From NCBI GenBank assembly GCA_041488095.1, contig JBGPOP010000026.1, forward strand, positions 1 through 61,910: a stretch of DNA of 61,910 nucleotides, written 5' to 3'. A program made the translations under genes and the position numbers. Below, piece after piece: positions 34,029 to 42,491 of this stretch; within the stretch, counting starts at the first letter, position 1, and the number at the start of each line of letters is the position of its first letter. The notes beneath the pieces are model-generated. The model ran no database searches and was not told the DNA's origin. It was given only the letters and a program-made list of their open reading frames with translations. The stretch comes from DASYPQ01 sp041488095. GTDB taxonomy: Bacteria > Planctomycetota > UBA1135 > GCA-002686595.

Positions 34029-36257
34029 CTAGCTGTCCTTCGCGAAGCCCTTCACGTCGGCCCCTGCGACCGCCTCCTTGGCGTACTGCACGAAGCCCAC
34101 GCGCAGCCAGTCGTCCCTCAGGAGCTCCAGGTGCTTGGGTTCCGAGAGGTTCAGGCTCCGCGTCGGCGGCGTGCGCCGCAGCACGCGGGTGATGTAGTAG
34201 CCCTGCGGCCCCTTGAACGGTCCCGCGACCGTTCCTTCGGCCTGGTCGAAGAACACGTAGTCGGTGATCGAACGGCCCGTGACCCAGTTCGAGTAGTACG
34301 TCTCGCCGATGAAGGTGTTCAGGTCGTTGCGGTAGTGCGGCCCGAAGCGGCCCCTCATCTTCATGCCCACCATGGACATCTTGCCCTTCTCCTCGGGCGC
34401 AGGCGGGTCCCAGTACTCGCAGTGGTCGTCCATCATCTGGGTCCAGAAGCGATAGGGCTCGAGGACTTCCTTCTCGGGCTTGTACTCCTGCGCCTTGGCC
34501 TTGGCCTCCAGGATCTTGGCGCGTTGCTCGTTGTACTCGCGCGTGTTGCTCTCGACCTGGGAGTAGATCTCCGCGGCCTTGTTCTTCGCCCACTCCCAGC
34601 CGTTCTGCTTCCAGCGGAACTTCCCGATGTCGAAGGCGGCGACCAGCAAGACCTCCACGTCGATCTGGCCCAGGCCCATGATCTTGGTGGCCCTGTCGTA
34701 GTAGTCGCGCAGGACCTGCGCCACCTCGCCGCCGGGGCCCGGCTTCAGGCGGGGCTCGTTCAGCTTCTTGAACCCTTCCATCATGCAGTAGTACTCGCGG
34801 TACGTCTGCACCGACGGGAAGTAGTACGTCGAGGTCGCCAGGGTCTCCAGGTTGAAGGTCGCGTTCTCGAACTCGCCTTCGCGCGCGGTGAGCGCAGCGC
34901 TGCAATCACCCGGGTTCAGGAGGAAGCCGTCCTTCTCGAGGCGGTCGTGCGTGGCGATCGAGGTGACGAACCACTGCTTGGCCTCGTCGATCTCGGTCTG
35001 GCTGACCGTTTCCTTCACCTGGTTCCACAGCTCGTCGGTCGACACGACCAGCTCCGGCTTCCCGTCGGCGTCCGTGTCCGCCCACAGCGCGGTCGTGTCC
35101 GGCAAGCCGTCGCCCGCGCTCTTGAAGTCCACCAGCTTGTAGACGGCCATGCGGACGATGTCGCGCATCATCCCCATGAAGAACGGGTCCTCCTTGGCGA
35201 TCACGATCTCGTCGGGGTGGAATTCCTGCCCCTTGGTCTTGGCCTCCTCGGCCTTGGCGCGCTGGTCGGCGTTGTACTTCTGCGCCATTTCCTTGCGATT
35301 CTTGTAGCTGTCGTAGGCGTCCTCGATCAGGACGTCCCCCGAGTCCGCCCGCACCGCCTCCGTCGTGACGACGGGCCATTCGTCCGGGTTGTCGGGCAGG
35401 AACACATGATCGAAGAGGATCGACTGACGCAGCTGCTGCTGGTACCAGTCGGCGGTCCTGTACGCGCGGTTGACCTCGGCATCCAGATCGAGGGCCGGAT
35501 AGTTCTTCTTGAAGTCCGTCACCATCCGGTCGATCTCCTTCTGGATCTCGACGTCGCTGACGGCGTTCTTCTCGTGCAGCTGCTGGAGCTGGTTCTTCAG
35601 CTCGGCCTCCGAAGCCGCTTTGCGCGCGTCGGGGCTCCCGAACGGTTTCTCGCCCTCGCGGCGCTTGATCTCCGCCTCGGTCGCATCGACCGCGCGGCGC
35701 CGCAGCTCGTCCTCGATGACCACGGCGTTCCGGGCCAGCTCGAACAGCGTCCGGCACGGACCGTAGATCAGGAAGAGCTTGATCTGGTCGTCCGTCACGC
35801 GCTTGCCGTTCACGTACAGGGGCTCGCCGAAGATCGAGGTCTGGCTGTCCTCGACCGCGGGCTTGGAGACGGCGGGAGCGGGCCCGGTGACCTGAGCCGG
35901 CTGGGCTTCGGGTCGAAGAAGTTGAATCGGAGCCGGAGTCGGCGCCGCAGGGCTCGACAGCTCGGGCGAATTCGCGTCCGCGTGGGTCTCGGACAGGGGC
36001 TCTGCGTCCGCGGGCTTCGCGTCCGCAGGCTTGGCCGTCTCCAGCTCGGCCTCCGCAGGCTGGGCGCTCTCGGGCTTCGCCTCGGAGACCCCCGCGTCCG
36101 GTGCGGCCGCCGGCGAAGCTGGGGCAGCCGAGGGCGGGTCCGCTCGGAGGACCGGCGGGGGAGAGACGTCCTCCCGGATCGGCGAGGTGCAGGACGCCGA
36201 CTGGAATGCGAACAGGCAGGACAACGAGAGCCCGAAGGCGATGGAAGTGGAGTGCAT
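34029..36257 (-). CDS. Exported SurA/parvulin-like protein
   Basis: A 742-residue exported protein. A signal peptide (SIAFGLSLSCLFAFQSASC) precedes a Pro/Ala/Glu-rich linker (about 30-140), then a SurA-N-like helical region (LYVNGKRVTDDQIKLFLIYG, FELARNAVVIEDELRRRAVD). Near the C-terminus GPFKGPQGYYITRVLRRTPP matches the end of a PPIC-type rotamase domain. The middle (about 330-600) has no recognised motif and many charged residues. It may be a periplasmic folding factor, with the enzymatic centre uncertain. ATG 36257 starts the signal peptide. A strong hairpin follows the gene. Confidence 0.6.
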   Translation of the reverse strand: MHSTSIAFGLSLSCLFAFQSASCTSPIREDVSPPPVLRADPPSAAPASPAAAPDAGVSEAKPESAQPAEAELETAKPADAKPADAEPLSETHADANSPELSSPAAPTPAPIQLLRPEAQPAQVTGPAPAVSKPAVEDSQTSIFGEPLYVNGKRVTDDQIKLFLIYGPCRTLFELARNAVVIEDELRRRAVDATEAEIKRREGEKPFGSPDARKAASEAELKNQLQQLHEKNAVSDVEIQKEIDRMVTDFKKNYPALDLDAEVNRAYRTADWYQQQLRQSILFDHVFLPDNPDEWPVVTTEAVRADSGDVLIEDAYDSYKNRKEMAQKYNADQRAKAEEAKTKGQEFHPDEIVIAKEDPFFMGMMRDIVRMAVYKLVDFKSAGDGLPDTTALWADTDADGKPELVVSTDELWNQVKETVSQTEIDEAKQWFVTSIATHDRLEKDGFLLNPGDCSAALTAREGEFENATFNLETLATSTYYFPSVQTYREYYCMMEGFKKLNEPRLKPGPGGEVAQVLRDYYDRATKIMGLGQIDVEVLLVAAFDIGKFRWKQNGWEWAKNKAAEIYSQVESNTREYNEQRAKILEAKAKAQEYKPEKEVLEPYRFWTQMMDDHCEYWDPPAPEEKGKMSMVGMKMRGRFGPHYRNDLNTFIGETYYSNWVTGRSITDYVFFDQAEGTVAGPFKGPQGYYITRVLRRTPPTRSLNLSEPKHLELLRDDWLRVGFVQYAKEAVAGADVKGFAKDS

Positions 36258-36512
36258 GGCAATGGCCGTGTAGAGGATCCGGGGCGCTTCGCAGAGGTCC
36301 GATCTCGCGTTCCGCAGCCCTTCTGGCGGATTCTGGGGGGTCAGAGCCTACGCAGGCCGGGCCGGGAGCGTGAATGCTTTTTCGGACGTGGTCGCGTCCG
36401 CGCTCAAGCCCGGCTGCAAGGACCGTCTCCGGGCGTCTCCTCCGCGACCAGCCGACTGCGATACGCGCCCATTTGACCTATGCTGGAACCCGGAAAGACG
36501 TTCGAGATGATC

Positions 36513-36535
36513 GGACGGTTCCATCGGAACCGTCC
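36513..36535. promoter_or_regulatory. Perfect 23-nt inverted repeat before the 36573 gene
   Basis: GGACGGTTCC-ATC-GGAACCGTCC is a perfect 10-bp inverted repeat in the 315-nt region between two divergent genes (36258-36572). It sits 37 nt before ATG 36573. It could be an operator or a 5'-leader hairpin. It argues that the in-frame ATG at 36480 is not the real start. No other element was recognised in this region. Confidence 0.5.
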
Positions 36536-36572
36536 AGAGTTTCCTGGCCGCTTCTACCGAAAACCTCTTCCG

Positions 36573-37277
36573 ATGCTCTACAACCCGCGAACGATCGCCC
36601 TGATCTGCGAGCTGTACCACCCGCCCATGAACCCCGACCCGGGGCCGATCCAGCGGGTGCACAACCAGATGTTCCAGTCCGGGGATCCGGCCTACTCGTG
36701 CTTCGCCGTGACGCCGATGGGCGCGGTGCTCTCGAACCCGGTCGCCCAGCCCGGCGCCAGCTCGCAGGTGGCCTTCCTGCCCGACCGCTTCCAGTTCCGC
36801 GAGGAGCTCTCGAGCTTGACCACCGACGGTTTCGCCCAGCGGGTCAAGACCATCGCGGCGCAGGTCAGCGACCTGCGCGGGATCCAGGTCTTCACCGCTC
36901 AGCAGGTGACCGTGCGCACGCTCGTCAATCCGCGCACCTTCAAGGACAGCCGCACCTACCTCAAGCAGGGCATGTTCCGCTTCGACGATCAGATCGAGGC
37001 CTTCGGACGCGAGCCGCAGCTCTTCGGCATCCGCCTCGTGTTCCAGCCCGATGCCGAGAAGGGGCAATCGAGCGCCTACTCGTTGCGCATCGAGTCGTTC
37101 AACAACGACCCGCGCTCGCTCTACATCGAGAACCAGGCCAGCTTCGGCCCCGTCATGGTCGAGCAGGGGCTCGATCCGATCGAGGAGAACGTCCTGTCCG
37201 CCTACCGTTTCGTCATCGAGGAATCCCTGCGCTTCGTCAGCCGCTTCGACGCGCCGCAGCAGACGGAAGAGGCCTAG
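36573..37277 (+). CDS. Hypothetical protein (TIGR04255-like?)
   Basis: A 234-residue soluble protein that I do not firmly recognise. It begins MLYNPRTIALICELYHPPMN and has regularly spaced strands and helices, FAVTPMGAVLSNPV, QVTVRTLVNPRTFKDSRTYL, QLFGIRLVFQPDAE and SLRIESFNNDPRSLYIENQA. A resemblance to the sporadically distributed TIGR04255 family is only an impression. An in-frame ATG at 36480 would add 31 residues, but that stretch contains a perfect palindrome and looks non-coding. It is followed after 6 nt by the Rieske gene, so the two form an operon. Confidence 0.6.
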   Translation: MLYNPRTIALICELYHPPMNPDPGPIQRVHNQMFQSGDPAYSCFAVTPMGAVLSNPVAQPGASSQVAFLPDRFQFREELSSLTTDGFAQRVKTIAAQVSDLRGIQVFTAQQVTVRTLVNPRTFKDSRTYLKQGMFRFDDQIEAFGREPQLFGIRLVFQPDAEKGQSSAYSLRIESFNNDPRSLYIENQASFGPVMVEQGLDPIEENVLSAYRFVIEESLRFVSRFDAPQQTEEA

Positions 37278-37283
37278 GAGACC

Positions 37284-37595
37284 ATGGGCAAGCTCCACAA
37301 GATCGCCGACCGTTCCGCGCTCGCCCCCGACAAGCCGCTGTGTGTCCAGGTCGAGGGCCGTCCGATCGCCCTCTTCGACCTGGCTGGCAACTGCTATGCG
37401 ATCGACGACACCTGCACGCACGCGGGAGGACCCCTCTCGGAGGGCGAGGTCGAGGACGGCGCCGTGGTCTGTCCCTGGCACGGAGCCCGGTTCGATCTGA
37501 GGTCCGGCGCGGTCCTGGCCCCGCCCGCGGGGAGCGCCGTGAGGTCCTACCCGGTGAAGATTCAGGGGCGAGAGGTCTGGGTCGAGGTCGATTGA
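37284..37595 (+). CDS. Rieske [2Fe-2S] ferredoxin-like protein
   Basis: A 103-residue single Rieske domain of the soluble NirD/biphenyl-dioxygenase ferredoxin type. The cluster ligands are in CTHAGGPL (Cys-x-His) and CPWHGARFDL (Cys-x-x-His), separated by 17 residues, and the fold ends with AVRSYPVKIQGREVWVEV. It would carry electrons to an unidentified oxygenase or reductase. It follows the 36573 gene by 6 nt. No oxygenase alpha subunit is in the window. Confidence 0.93.
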   Translation: MGKLHKIADRSALAPDKPLCVQVEGRPIALFDLAGNCYAIDDTCTHAGGPLSEGEVEDGAVVCPWHGARFDLRSGAVLAPPAGSAVRSYPVKIQGREVWVEVD

Positions 37596-37693
37596 GGGGC
37601 CCAGCGCCCTTCCCTGCACGTGACTGCGAAACAACCGCCCCAAGGTCGGGTAGTTGCCCGGGAGCCCGCCCCGAGACGTCCGTCGATCCCCGG

Positions 37694-38419
37694 ATGAACC
37701 CTTCTTCACCTCCCCTCGCACGGGCCGAGGGACCCGCCGCGTGGGCCGGGGTCCTTCTCGCCTTCGTCCCCCCGGGCGCCTGCTCGAAGCCGCTGTCGCC
37801 GGCTCACCCGGATCCGTCGCCGAACCGGCCGCCGGGCTCCGTTCTGGTCCTGAACGGCACTCCCATCCACCCGGAGGAGGTGGACGAAGTCGGCGATGCC
37901 TACGCGTTCCTCGAGCCCCAGGACACCCCCCTTCAGCTGCGGCGGATCGCTCTGTCGAGATCGGTCTTCCCCCGGATCGCCGCACAAGGCCTCGAGCCGG
38001 CGCGACGGACCGAGGCCGAGAAGCTCGCACGGAGCTATCGATCCGCGCTGGAGGCCGGCAACCTGCCCGCCGGCCCGCTCGCCGGTCCGATGGAGATCGA
38101 GCGGAAGGGACGCTTCCTCGACCTGGGCTTCGAGATGTGGCGCACCGCGCTCCAGGCCGAGCCCGGGAAGTGGTCGCAGGTCCTCGAGACCCCCGGCTCG
38201 TTCCACATCCTGCGCGTCAAGAGTCGCGAGGAGGGGTCCCTTCCGAGCCTGACCTGGTTTACCATCGGCGTTTTCGATTTCCCCTACCTCGACCCGGAGA
38301 CCGCCCGAGCCACGATCGAGGCCGCACTCGACCGATCCCGACTGACCATCCTCGACGAGAGTTGGCGCGATGCGGTGCCCGCCGCCTGGCGCTACCGCCT
38401 TCACGCAGAGAGCCCATGA
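37694..38419 (+). CDS. Exported parvulin-like protein
   Basis: A 241-residue protein with an N-terminal hydrophobic signal ending in a weak lipobox (FVPPGAC, Cys30). After it come SVLVLNGTPIHPEEVDEVGD, a SurA-N-like start, and a later segment, RKGRFLDLGFEMWRTALQAE followed by VLETPGSFHILRVKSREEG, that reads like the end of a PPIC rotamase domain. The domain is short and the catalytic core is not clear. Its stop overlaps the next gene in ATGA, making it the first of a three-gene set with the HEAT and haem-motif proteins. Confidence 0.55.
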   Translation: MNPSSPPLARAEGPAAWAGVLLAFVPPGACSKPLSPAHPDPSPNRPPGSVLVLNGTPIHPEEVDEVGDAYAFLEPQDTPLQLRRIALSRSVFPRIAAQGLEPARRTEAEKLARSYRSALEAGNLPAGPLAGPMEIERKGRFLDLGFEMWRTALQAEPGKWSQVLETPGSFHILRVKSREEGSLPSLTWFTIGVFDFPYLDPETARATIEAALDRSRLTILDESWRDAVPAAWRYRLHAESP

Positions 38420-39402
38420 GCCAGAGATCCCCCTACGCGAAAGCCGCCACCACGCTGGCGTGCCTCGTCTCGACCCTTCTCGTCCCAGCCAGCGCCCGTG
38501 CCGCGCCTGCTCCTGCGCAGGAGACTCCGCAGCAGCCCCGCACCGCACGCAGTGGTCTGGGGGGAGATTCCGATGGCAAGAAGTCCGAGACGCCCGCGCC
38601 GAAACCCAAGAAGCAGGTCGAGTACCTCACCGCGTGGCCCAAGCCCGCGGACAAGGACGCCGTGCTGCTCGACATCGAGCGCTTGTGCAAGTCGCGCACG
38701 CCGGAGATGGGGGTCCAGGCGCGGGAGGCGCTCGAAACCACGGGCGCTCCGGCCGTGCCCTTCCTCCTCGACCGCCTGGGCAAGGAGCGCGACGAGACCG
38801 CGAGCAAGCGCTTGCGCGAGGTGCTCGTTGCGGACACGAACGCGGCCCACACGCGCCTGCTCGCCAAGGAGTTCGACAGCCGGTTCCAGGCGACGCGCAC
38901 CTTCACGCTATGGCGCGCGGCCGCCTTCCCCGACCCCGAGATCCGAGCCCCGGCCGAGGCGGCGTGGAAGCGCATCGACAAGCAGGGCGCCAAGGCCGAC
39001 CCCGAGGAGCGCTACGCCGCCGCGCTGTGCGCCGCGTCCGCCGGCTCGGTCGCGGGGATCGAGATCCTGCAGGAGGCGGCGCTGAAGACCTGGGAACGCC
39101 GCGGCGTCGAGCTGCGCGCCGCGCTCGAGGGCGTGCGCGGGCCGGACGCCACGAAGATCGTGCTCGGCCGGCTCAAGGACGCCGACCAGAAGCAGAAGGT
39201 GGCGATCCTGCGCCTGCTGGCCGGCTGCGGCGACCGGAGCTCGCTCGCGGTGGTCAAGCACCTGCTCGAGGACGACGACAACCAGATCCGCGTGGCCGCG
39301 ATCAACGCCTGCCGGGGCATCGTCGAGGGCACTCTGCCCCAGGAGCAGCTTCCGGTCTTCGAGGCGATCGAGCTGGCGAAGAAATGGAAGGAGAAGATCT
39401 GA
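38416..39402 (+). CDS. Exported HEAT-repeat protein
   Basis: A 328-residue protein with a signal peptide (ATTLACLVSTLLVPASARAA) and a low-complexity Pro/Lys linker. About six HEAT-like helical pairs follow, such as EALETTGAPAVPFLLDRLGK, RLKDADQKQKVAILRLLAGC and KHLLEDDDNQIRVAAINACR. It probably acts as a periplasmic scaffold. It starts inside the stop of the parvulin-like gene (ATGA) and its stop overlaps the next start by 1 nt (TGATG), so the three are translationally coupled. Confidence 0.8.
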   Translation: MSQRSPYAKAATTLACLVSTLLVPASARAAPAPAQETPQQPRTARSGLGGDSDGKKSETPAPKPKKQVEYLTAWPKPADKDAVLLDIERLCKSRTPEMGVQAREALETTGAPAVPFLLDRLGKERDETASKRLREVLVADTNAAHTRLLAKEFDSRFQATRTFTLWRAAAFPDPEIRAPAEAAWKRIDKQGAKADPEERYAAALCAASAGSVAGIEILQEAALKTWERRGVELRAALEGVRGPDATKIVLGRLKDADQKQKVAILRLLAGCGDRSSLAVVKHLLEDDDNQIRVAAINACRGIVEGTLPQEQLPVFEAIELAKKWKEKI

Positions 39403-40661
39403 TGAACGGGGGGTCGCTCGCCCTCCTGCTGCTGTGCGCTGCGCCGGCTCCGGCGCAGAAGAAGCATCTCGACGATCCGGCGGGCTGCTCGTGGTGCCAC
39501 AACGACGCCGAGGCGCTCAAGAAGGCCGGGCTCGTCAGCCATGGTCCTTTCGCGTTCGGCAAGTACGACACGGCCAAGACGCACGAGCTCCTCCCCGAGC
39601 TGGACATCCGCTGGGTCGAGACCGAGCACTTCCGCATCGGGTTCGCGCTGGGGGCCCACAAGATCAAGCTGGAGGAGAAGAAGAAGCTCCTGGCCGAGCT
39701 GACCCGTCTCAAGGAGGTGCTGCCCGAGGTCAAGCCCGAGACGGCGATCCTCGATCCGTGGATGCGCACGCACCTCTACGCCCAGCGCTGCGAGGACATC
39801 TACAAGCGCTTCATGGAGATCCTGCACCTCGGCGACACCAAGTTCGCGGACGGTTCGGGCGTTTGGCGCGGAGCCTACATGGGTGAGGGCCCCTTCCTCG
39901 GGATGAAGCAGAAGTACGAGGTGCTCGTGCTGCCGAGCGAGGCCGCGCACGTCGTGTTCCTGGAGGCGAACTGCGGCCTGCAGATCCGGAAGAGCCAGCG
40001 CTGGCACTACATCGAGCGCGGCGCCATCGGGATCATCTGCCACGCCCAGCAGGGCAACCTGCGCGTCGACCAGGCCCTGCACGGGCACGTCGCGTTCAAC
40101 CTCGCGCACAACCTGCTCGACGGCCTGAACCACTACAGCTACGACACGCCGATCTGGTTCCACGAGGGCCTGGCGCACGTCATGGAGCGCGAGATCGATC
40201 CCGACTACAACAGCTTCGATTCGGGCGAGGGCGCGGTCGCGGACACCACCAGCCGGAGCGACTGGAGGCCCGAGGTGCTCAAGCTGATCACCGAGGACAA
40301 GGCGCCGCGGCTGGCGGAGCTGTTGAGCCTGAAGAGCTACTCCGAGCTGAAGCTGCCCCACCACTACATCACGTGGTCGATGATGGACTTCCTCCTGAAG
40401 GAGAAGCCCGAGGAGTTCGCCAAGTTCGTGTGGACGATCAAGAACTGCAAGGATGAGAAGGGTCTCCCGACGGGAGCGAACCTGGCCGAGTGGCATCGAA
40501 AATCGTTCAAGGATTGCTTCGGCTGGACCTACCCCGATTTCGACGAGGCCTGGCGCGCGTGGGCCAAGGAGGCCTACAAGCCGGGCATCCCGAAGGGCGG
40601 CGATCCCGGTCCCGTGATCCCGGGTCGCACCGGCTTCACTCCGGGCGGCAGCGGAGGCTGA
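39402..40661 (+). CDS. Exported protein with a CxxCH haem motif and a degenerate gluzincin-like domain
   Basis: A 419-residue exported protein (signal GSLALLLLCAAPAPAQ). Right after the signal is CSWCHND, a single c-type haem-binding CxxCH. The C-terminal half resembles the DUF1570/peptidase MA fold: HGHVAFNLAHNLLDG stands where the HExxH helix should be, and WFHEGLAHVMERE matches the third-ligand helix of the gene at 10587. The first zinc motif has lost its Glu, so peptidase activity is doubtful. It is coupled to the HEAT gene by a 1-nt overlap. Confidence 0.6.
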   Translation: MNGGSLALLLLCAAPAPAQKKHLDDPAGCSWCHNDAEALKKAGLVSHGPFAFGKYDTAKTHELLPELDIRWVETEHFRIGFALGAHKIKLEEKKKLLAELTRLKEVLPEVKPETAILDPWMRTHLYAQRCEDIYKRFMEILHLGDTKFADGSGVWRGAYMGEGPFLGMKQKYEVLVLPSEAAHVVFLEANCGLQIRKSQRWHYIERGAIGIICHAQQGNLRVDQALHGHVAFNLAHNLLDGLNHYSYDTPIWFHEGLAHVMEREIDPDYNSFDSGEGAVADTTSRSDWRPEVLKLITEDKAPRLAELLSLKSYSELKLPHHYITWSMMDFLLKEKPEEFAKFVWTIKNCKDEKGLPTGANLAEWHRKSFKDCFGWTYPDFDEAWRAWAKEAYKPGIPKGGDPGPVIPGRTGFTPGGSGG

Positions 40662-40886
40662 GCCGCTCCCCGACGATCGCACGCGGGCGCCTCCGGGTGT
40701 CGGCTTTCGGGTAGACTTTCCTGCCCTGCTTCGCCCGGGCAGCTCTGCCAACCCTGCGGGATCTGCGCCGAAAACGCGGGCCGCGGGAAGCGGGTTCGAG
40801 CGGCCTACAGGGAGCTACACCCCCCCGAGAAGGCGCACCCAGTCCCTCCTGACCGCACCCTCGACCGTCGACTAGCGTCCCGAACC

Positions 40887-42455
40887 GTGATCGCCCACAA
40901 GAAGAAGATCGTCCTGTTCCTCCCCCACCGGGCGGACCCGACGCGGGGCGAGATGTTCAGCGCGGACCTCCTGCCGCTCGAGCTCCTGCAGATCGCCACG
41001 GGTCCGGCGGCGGACGGCTACGAGATCGTGATGATCGACGCGATGGTCGATCCGGACTACCAGCGCAAGGTCCTGGAGGCCTGCGACGGCGCGCTGTGCC
41101 TGGCCAGCTCGTGCATCCTCGGGTACCAGGTCTACGACGGCTACCTGGTCGCCCTGGCCGTGCGCGAGCGATACCCCAAGCTGCCGATCATCTGGGGCGG
41201 CTGGTTTCCCAGCGTCACGCCGGACATGTACCTCGACGCCGGCATCGCCGACGCGGTCGGTATCGGCCAGGGAGAGATCACGTTCCACGAGGTCGTCCAG
41301 GCGCTCGACAGCGGCGCCGACCTCGCGCAGGTCCCCGGTCTCGCGATCCGGCGCGACGGACGCACGGTCTACACCGCTCACCGCGAGGTCGTCGGCTTCG
41401 ACCAGTTCCAGCCGGTGCCCTGGCATCTGCTGGACTTCGAGAAGTACGCCGAGATCCAGGTCAAGCCGACGCGGATGAAGGTGCGCCACCGCTTCCCGCT
41501 GCCCGGCCACTGGACGCCCGACAACCCGCCGCGAGGGTTCAGCCACTTCTCCAGCTTCGGCTGCCCCGAGCCGTGCACCTTCTGCTGCTCTCCGCTGGTC
41601 ACGAACCGGAGGTGGAAGGCGATCCCGGGCAAGCAGCTCGCGCAGGAGATCGCCGAGCTGCAGCAGCGCTTCAAGTTCGACGTGCTGCGCTTCCAGGACG
41701 CGAACTGGGGCGTCGCGGAGAAGCGCACGCGCGAGTTCTGCGAGGAGCTCGTGAACCTGAAGGTCCCGATCCACTGGAACGGCACGATCGAGATCGAGAC
41801 GATCATGCGATACAAGGAGGAGACGCTCGACTCGATGGAGGAGTCGCGCTGCCACCTGCTGTGGCTCGGCGCCGAGGCCGGCACGAAGGCGATGCAGGAC
41901 CGCATCAAGAAGTGCATCGAGATCGACCACATCCCCGAGGCGATCGGCAAGCTGGTCCGGCGCAACATCGTGGCGGGCACGTTCTGGATCATCGGCTACC
42001 CCGGCGAGACGCGCGAGTCGATGATCGAGACGTTGAAGCAGGCCGCGTCGGTCAAGCACCGCTTCCCGCTCGCGGGCAGCGAGGTGTATCCGTTCCGGCC
42101 GATCCCGGGCACCGAGGACTTCGATGCCGCGGTGAAGCTCGGCTACAACCCGCCCAAGGGTTTCTACGAATGGGGCAAGTGCTTCGAATACAAGTACAAC
42201 GCCCACAACACGCCGCTGCCCGAGGACGTGCGCGAGACCTGGCGGCTCTACAACAACACCGCGGCGATCTACGACAAGCACGTGACCGAGGGGCCGATGT
42301 GGATGCGCGACCTGCTCTCGAAGTTCGCGGGATGGCGGCTCAAGACCGGGAAGTACGGCTTCCCGATCGAGCAGAAGATCTTCGATCTGTACGTCCGCGC
42401 GACCGGGCAGACCCAGCCGGGCGCGCAGGACTACGTGCCGGCCGTCGACGCCTGA
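40887..42455 (+). CDS. B12-binding radical SAM protein
   Basis: A 522-residue enzyme. The N-terminal 160 residues form a cobalamin-binding-type Rossmann domain (LPLELLQIATGPAADGYEIV, IIWGGWFPSVTPDMYLDAGI, GIGQGEITFHEVVQAL). The radical SAM core has Cys226, Cys230 and Cys233 (FGCPEPCTFCC, CxxxCxxC). The family includes methylases and enzymes of hopanoid, bacteriochlorophyll and natural-product pathways, but the substrate here is unknown. The start is GTG 40887. It stands alone after a 225-nt gap (40662-40886) in which I see only a TAGACT -10-like hexamer (40712-40717). Confidence 0.88.
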   Translation: MIAHKKKIVLFLPHRADPTRGEMFSADLLPLELLQIATGPAADGYEIVMIDAMVDPDYQRKVLEACDGALCLASSCILGYQVYDGYLVALAVRERYPKLPIIWGGWFPSVTPDMYLDAGIADAVGIGQGEITFHEVVQALDSGADLAQVPGLAIRRDGRTVYTAHREVVGFDQFQPVPWHLLDFEKYAEIQVKPTRMKVRHRFPLPGHWTPDNPPRGFSHFSSFGCPEPCTFCCSPLVTNRRWKAIPGKQLAQEIAELQQRFKFDVLRFQDANWGVAEKRTREFCEELVNLKVPIHWNGTIEIETIMRYKEETLDSMEESRCHLLWLGAEAGTKAMQDRIKKCIEIDHIPEAIGKLVRRNIVAGTFWIIGYPGETRESMIETLKQAASVKHRFPLAGSEVYPFRPIPGTEDFDAAVKLGYNPPKGFYEWGKCFEYKYNAHNTPLPEDVRETWRLYNNTAAIYDKHVTEGPMWMRDLLSKFAGWRLKTGKYGFPIEQKIFDLYVRATGQTQPGAQDYVPAVDA

Positions 42456-42464
42456 AGTCGCTTC

Positions 42465-42480
42465 CGCGCCGCTCGGCGCG
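42465..42480. terminator. Possible bidirectional hairpin between convergent genes
   Basis: CGCGCCG-CT-CGGCGCG forms a 7-bp GC hairpin in the 36-nt space between the convergent radical SAM and cytochrome genes. The loop is only 2 nt and there is no T-tract, so the call is weak. Confidence 0.3.
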
Positions 42481-42491
42481 CCAGCTTCCGC

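Noticed and set aside
31928..36476. Very long plus-strand frames opposite the MsbA-like and parvulin-like genes
   Set aside because: Antisense shadows of genes with clear ABC-exporter motifs or signal-peptide structure on the minus strand.
36480..36572. N-terminal extension of the hypothetical gene from ATG 36480
   Set aside because: The stretch contains a perfect 23-nt palindrome, codes a low-quality Arg/Pro/Phe-rich peptide and has no ribosome site.
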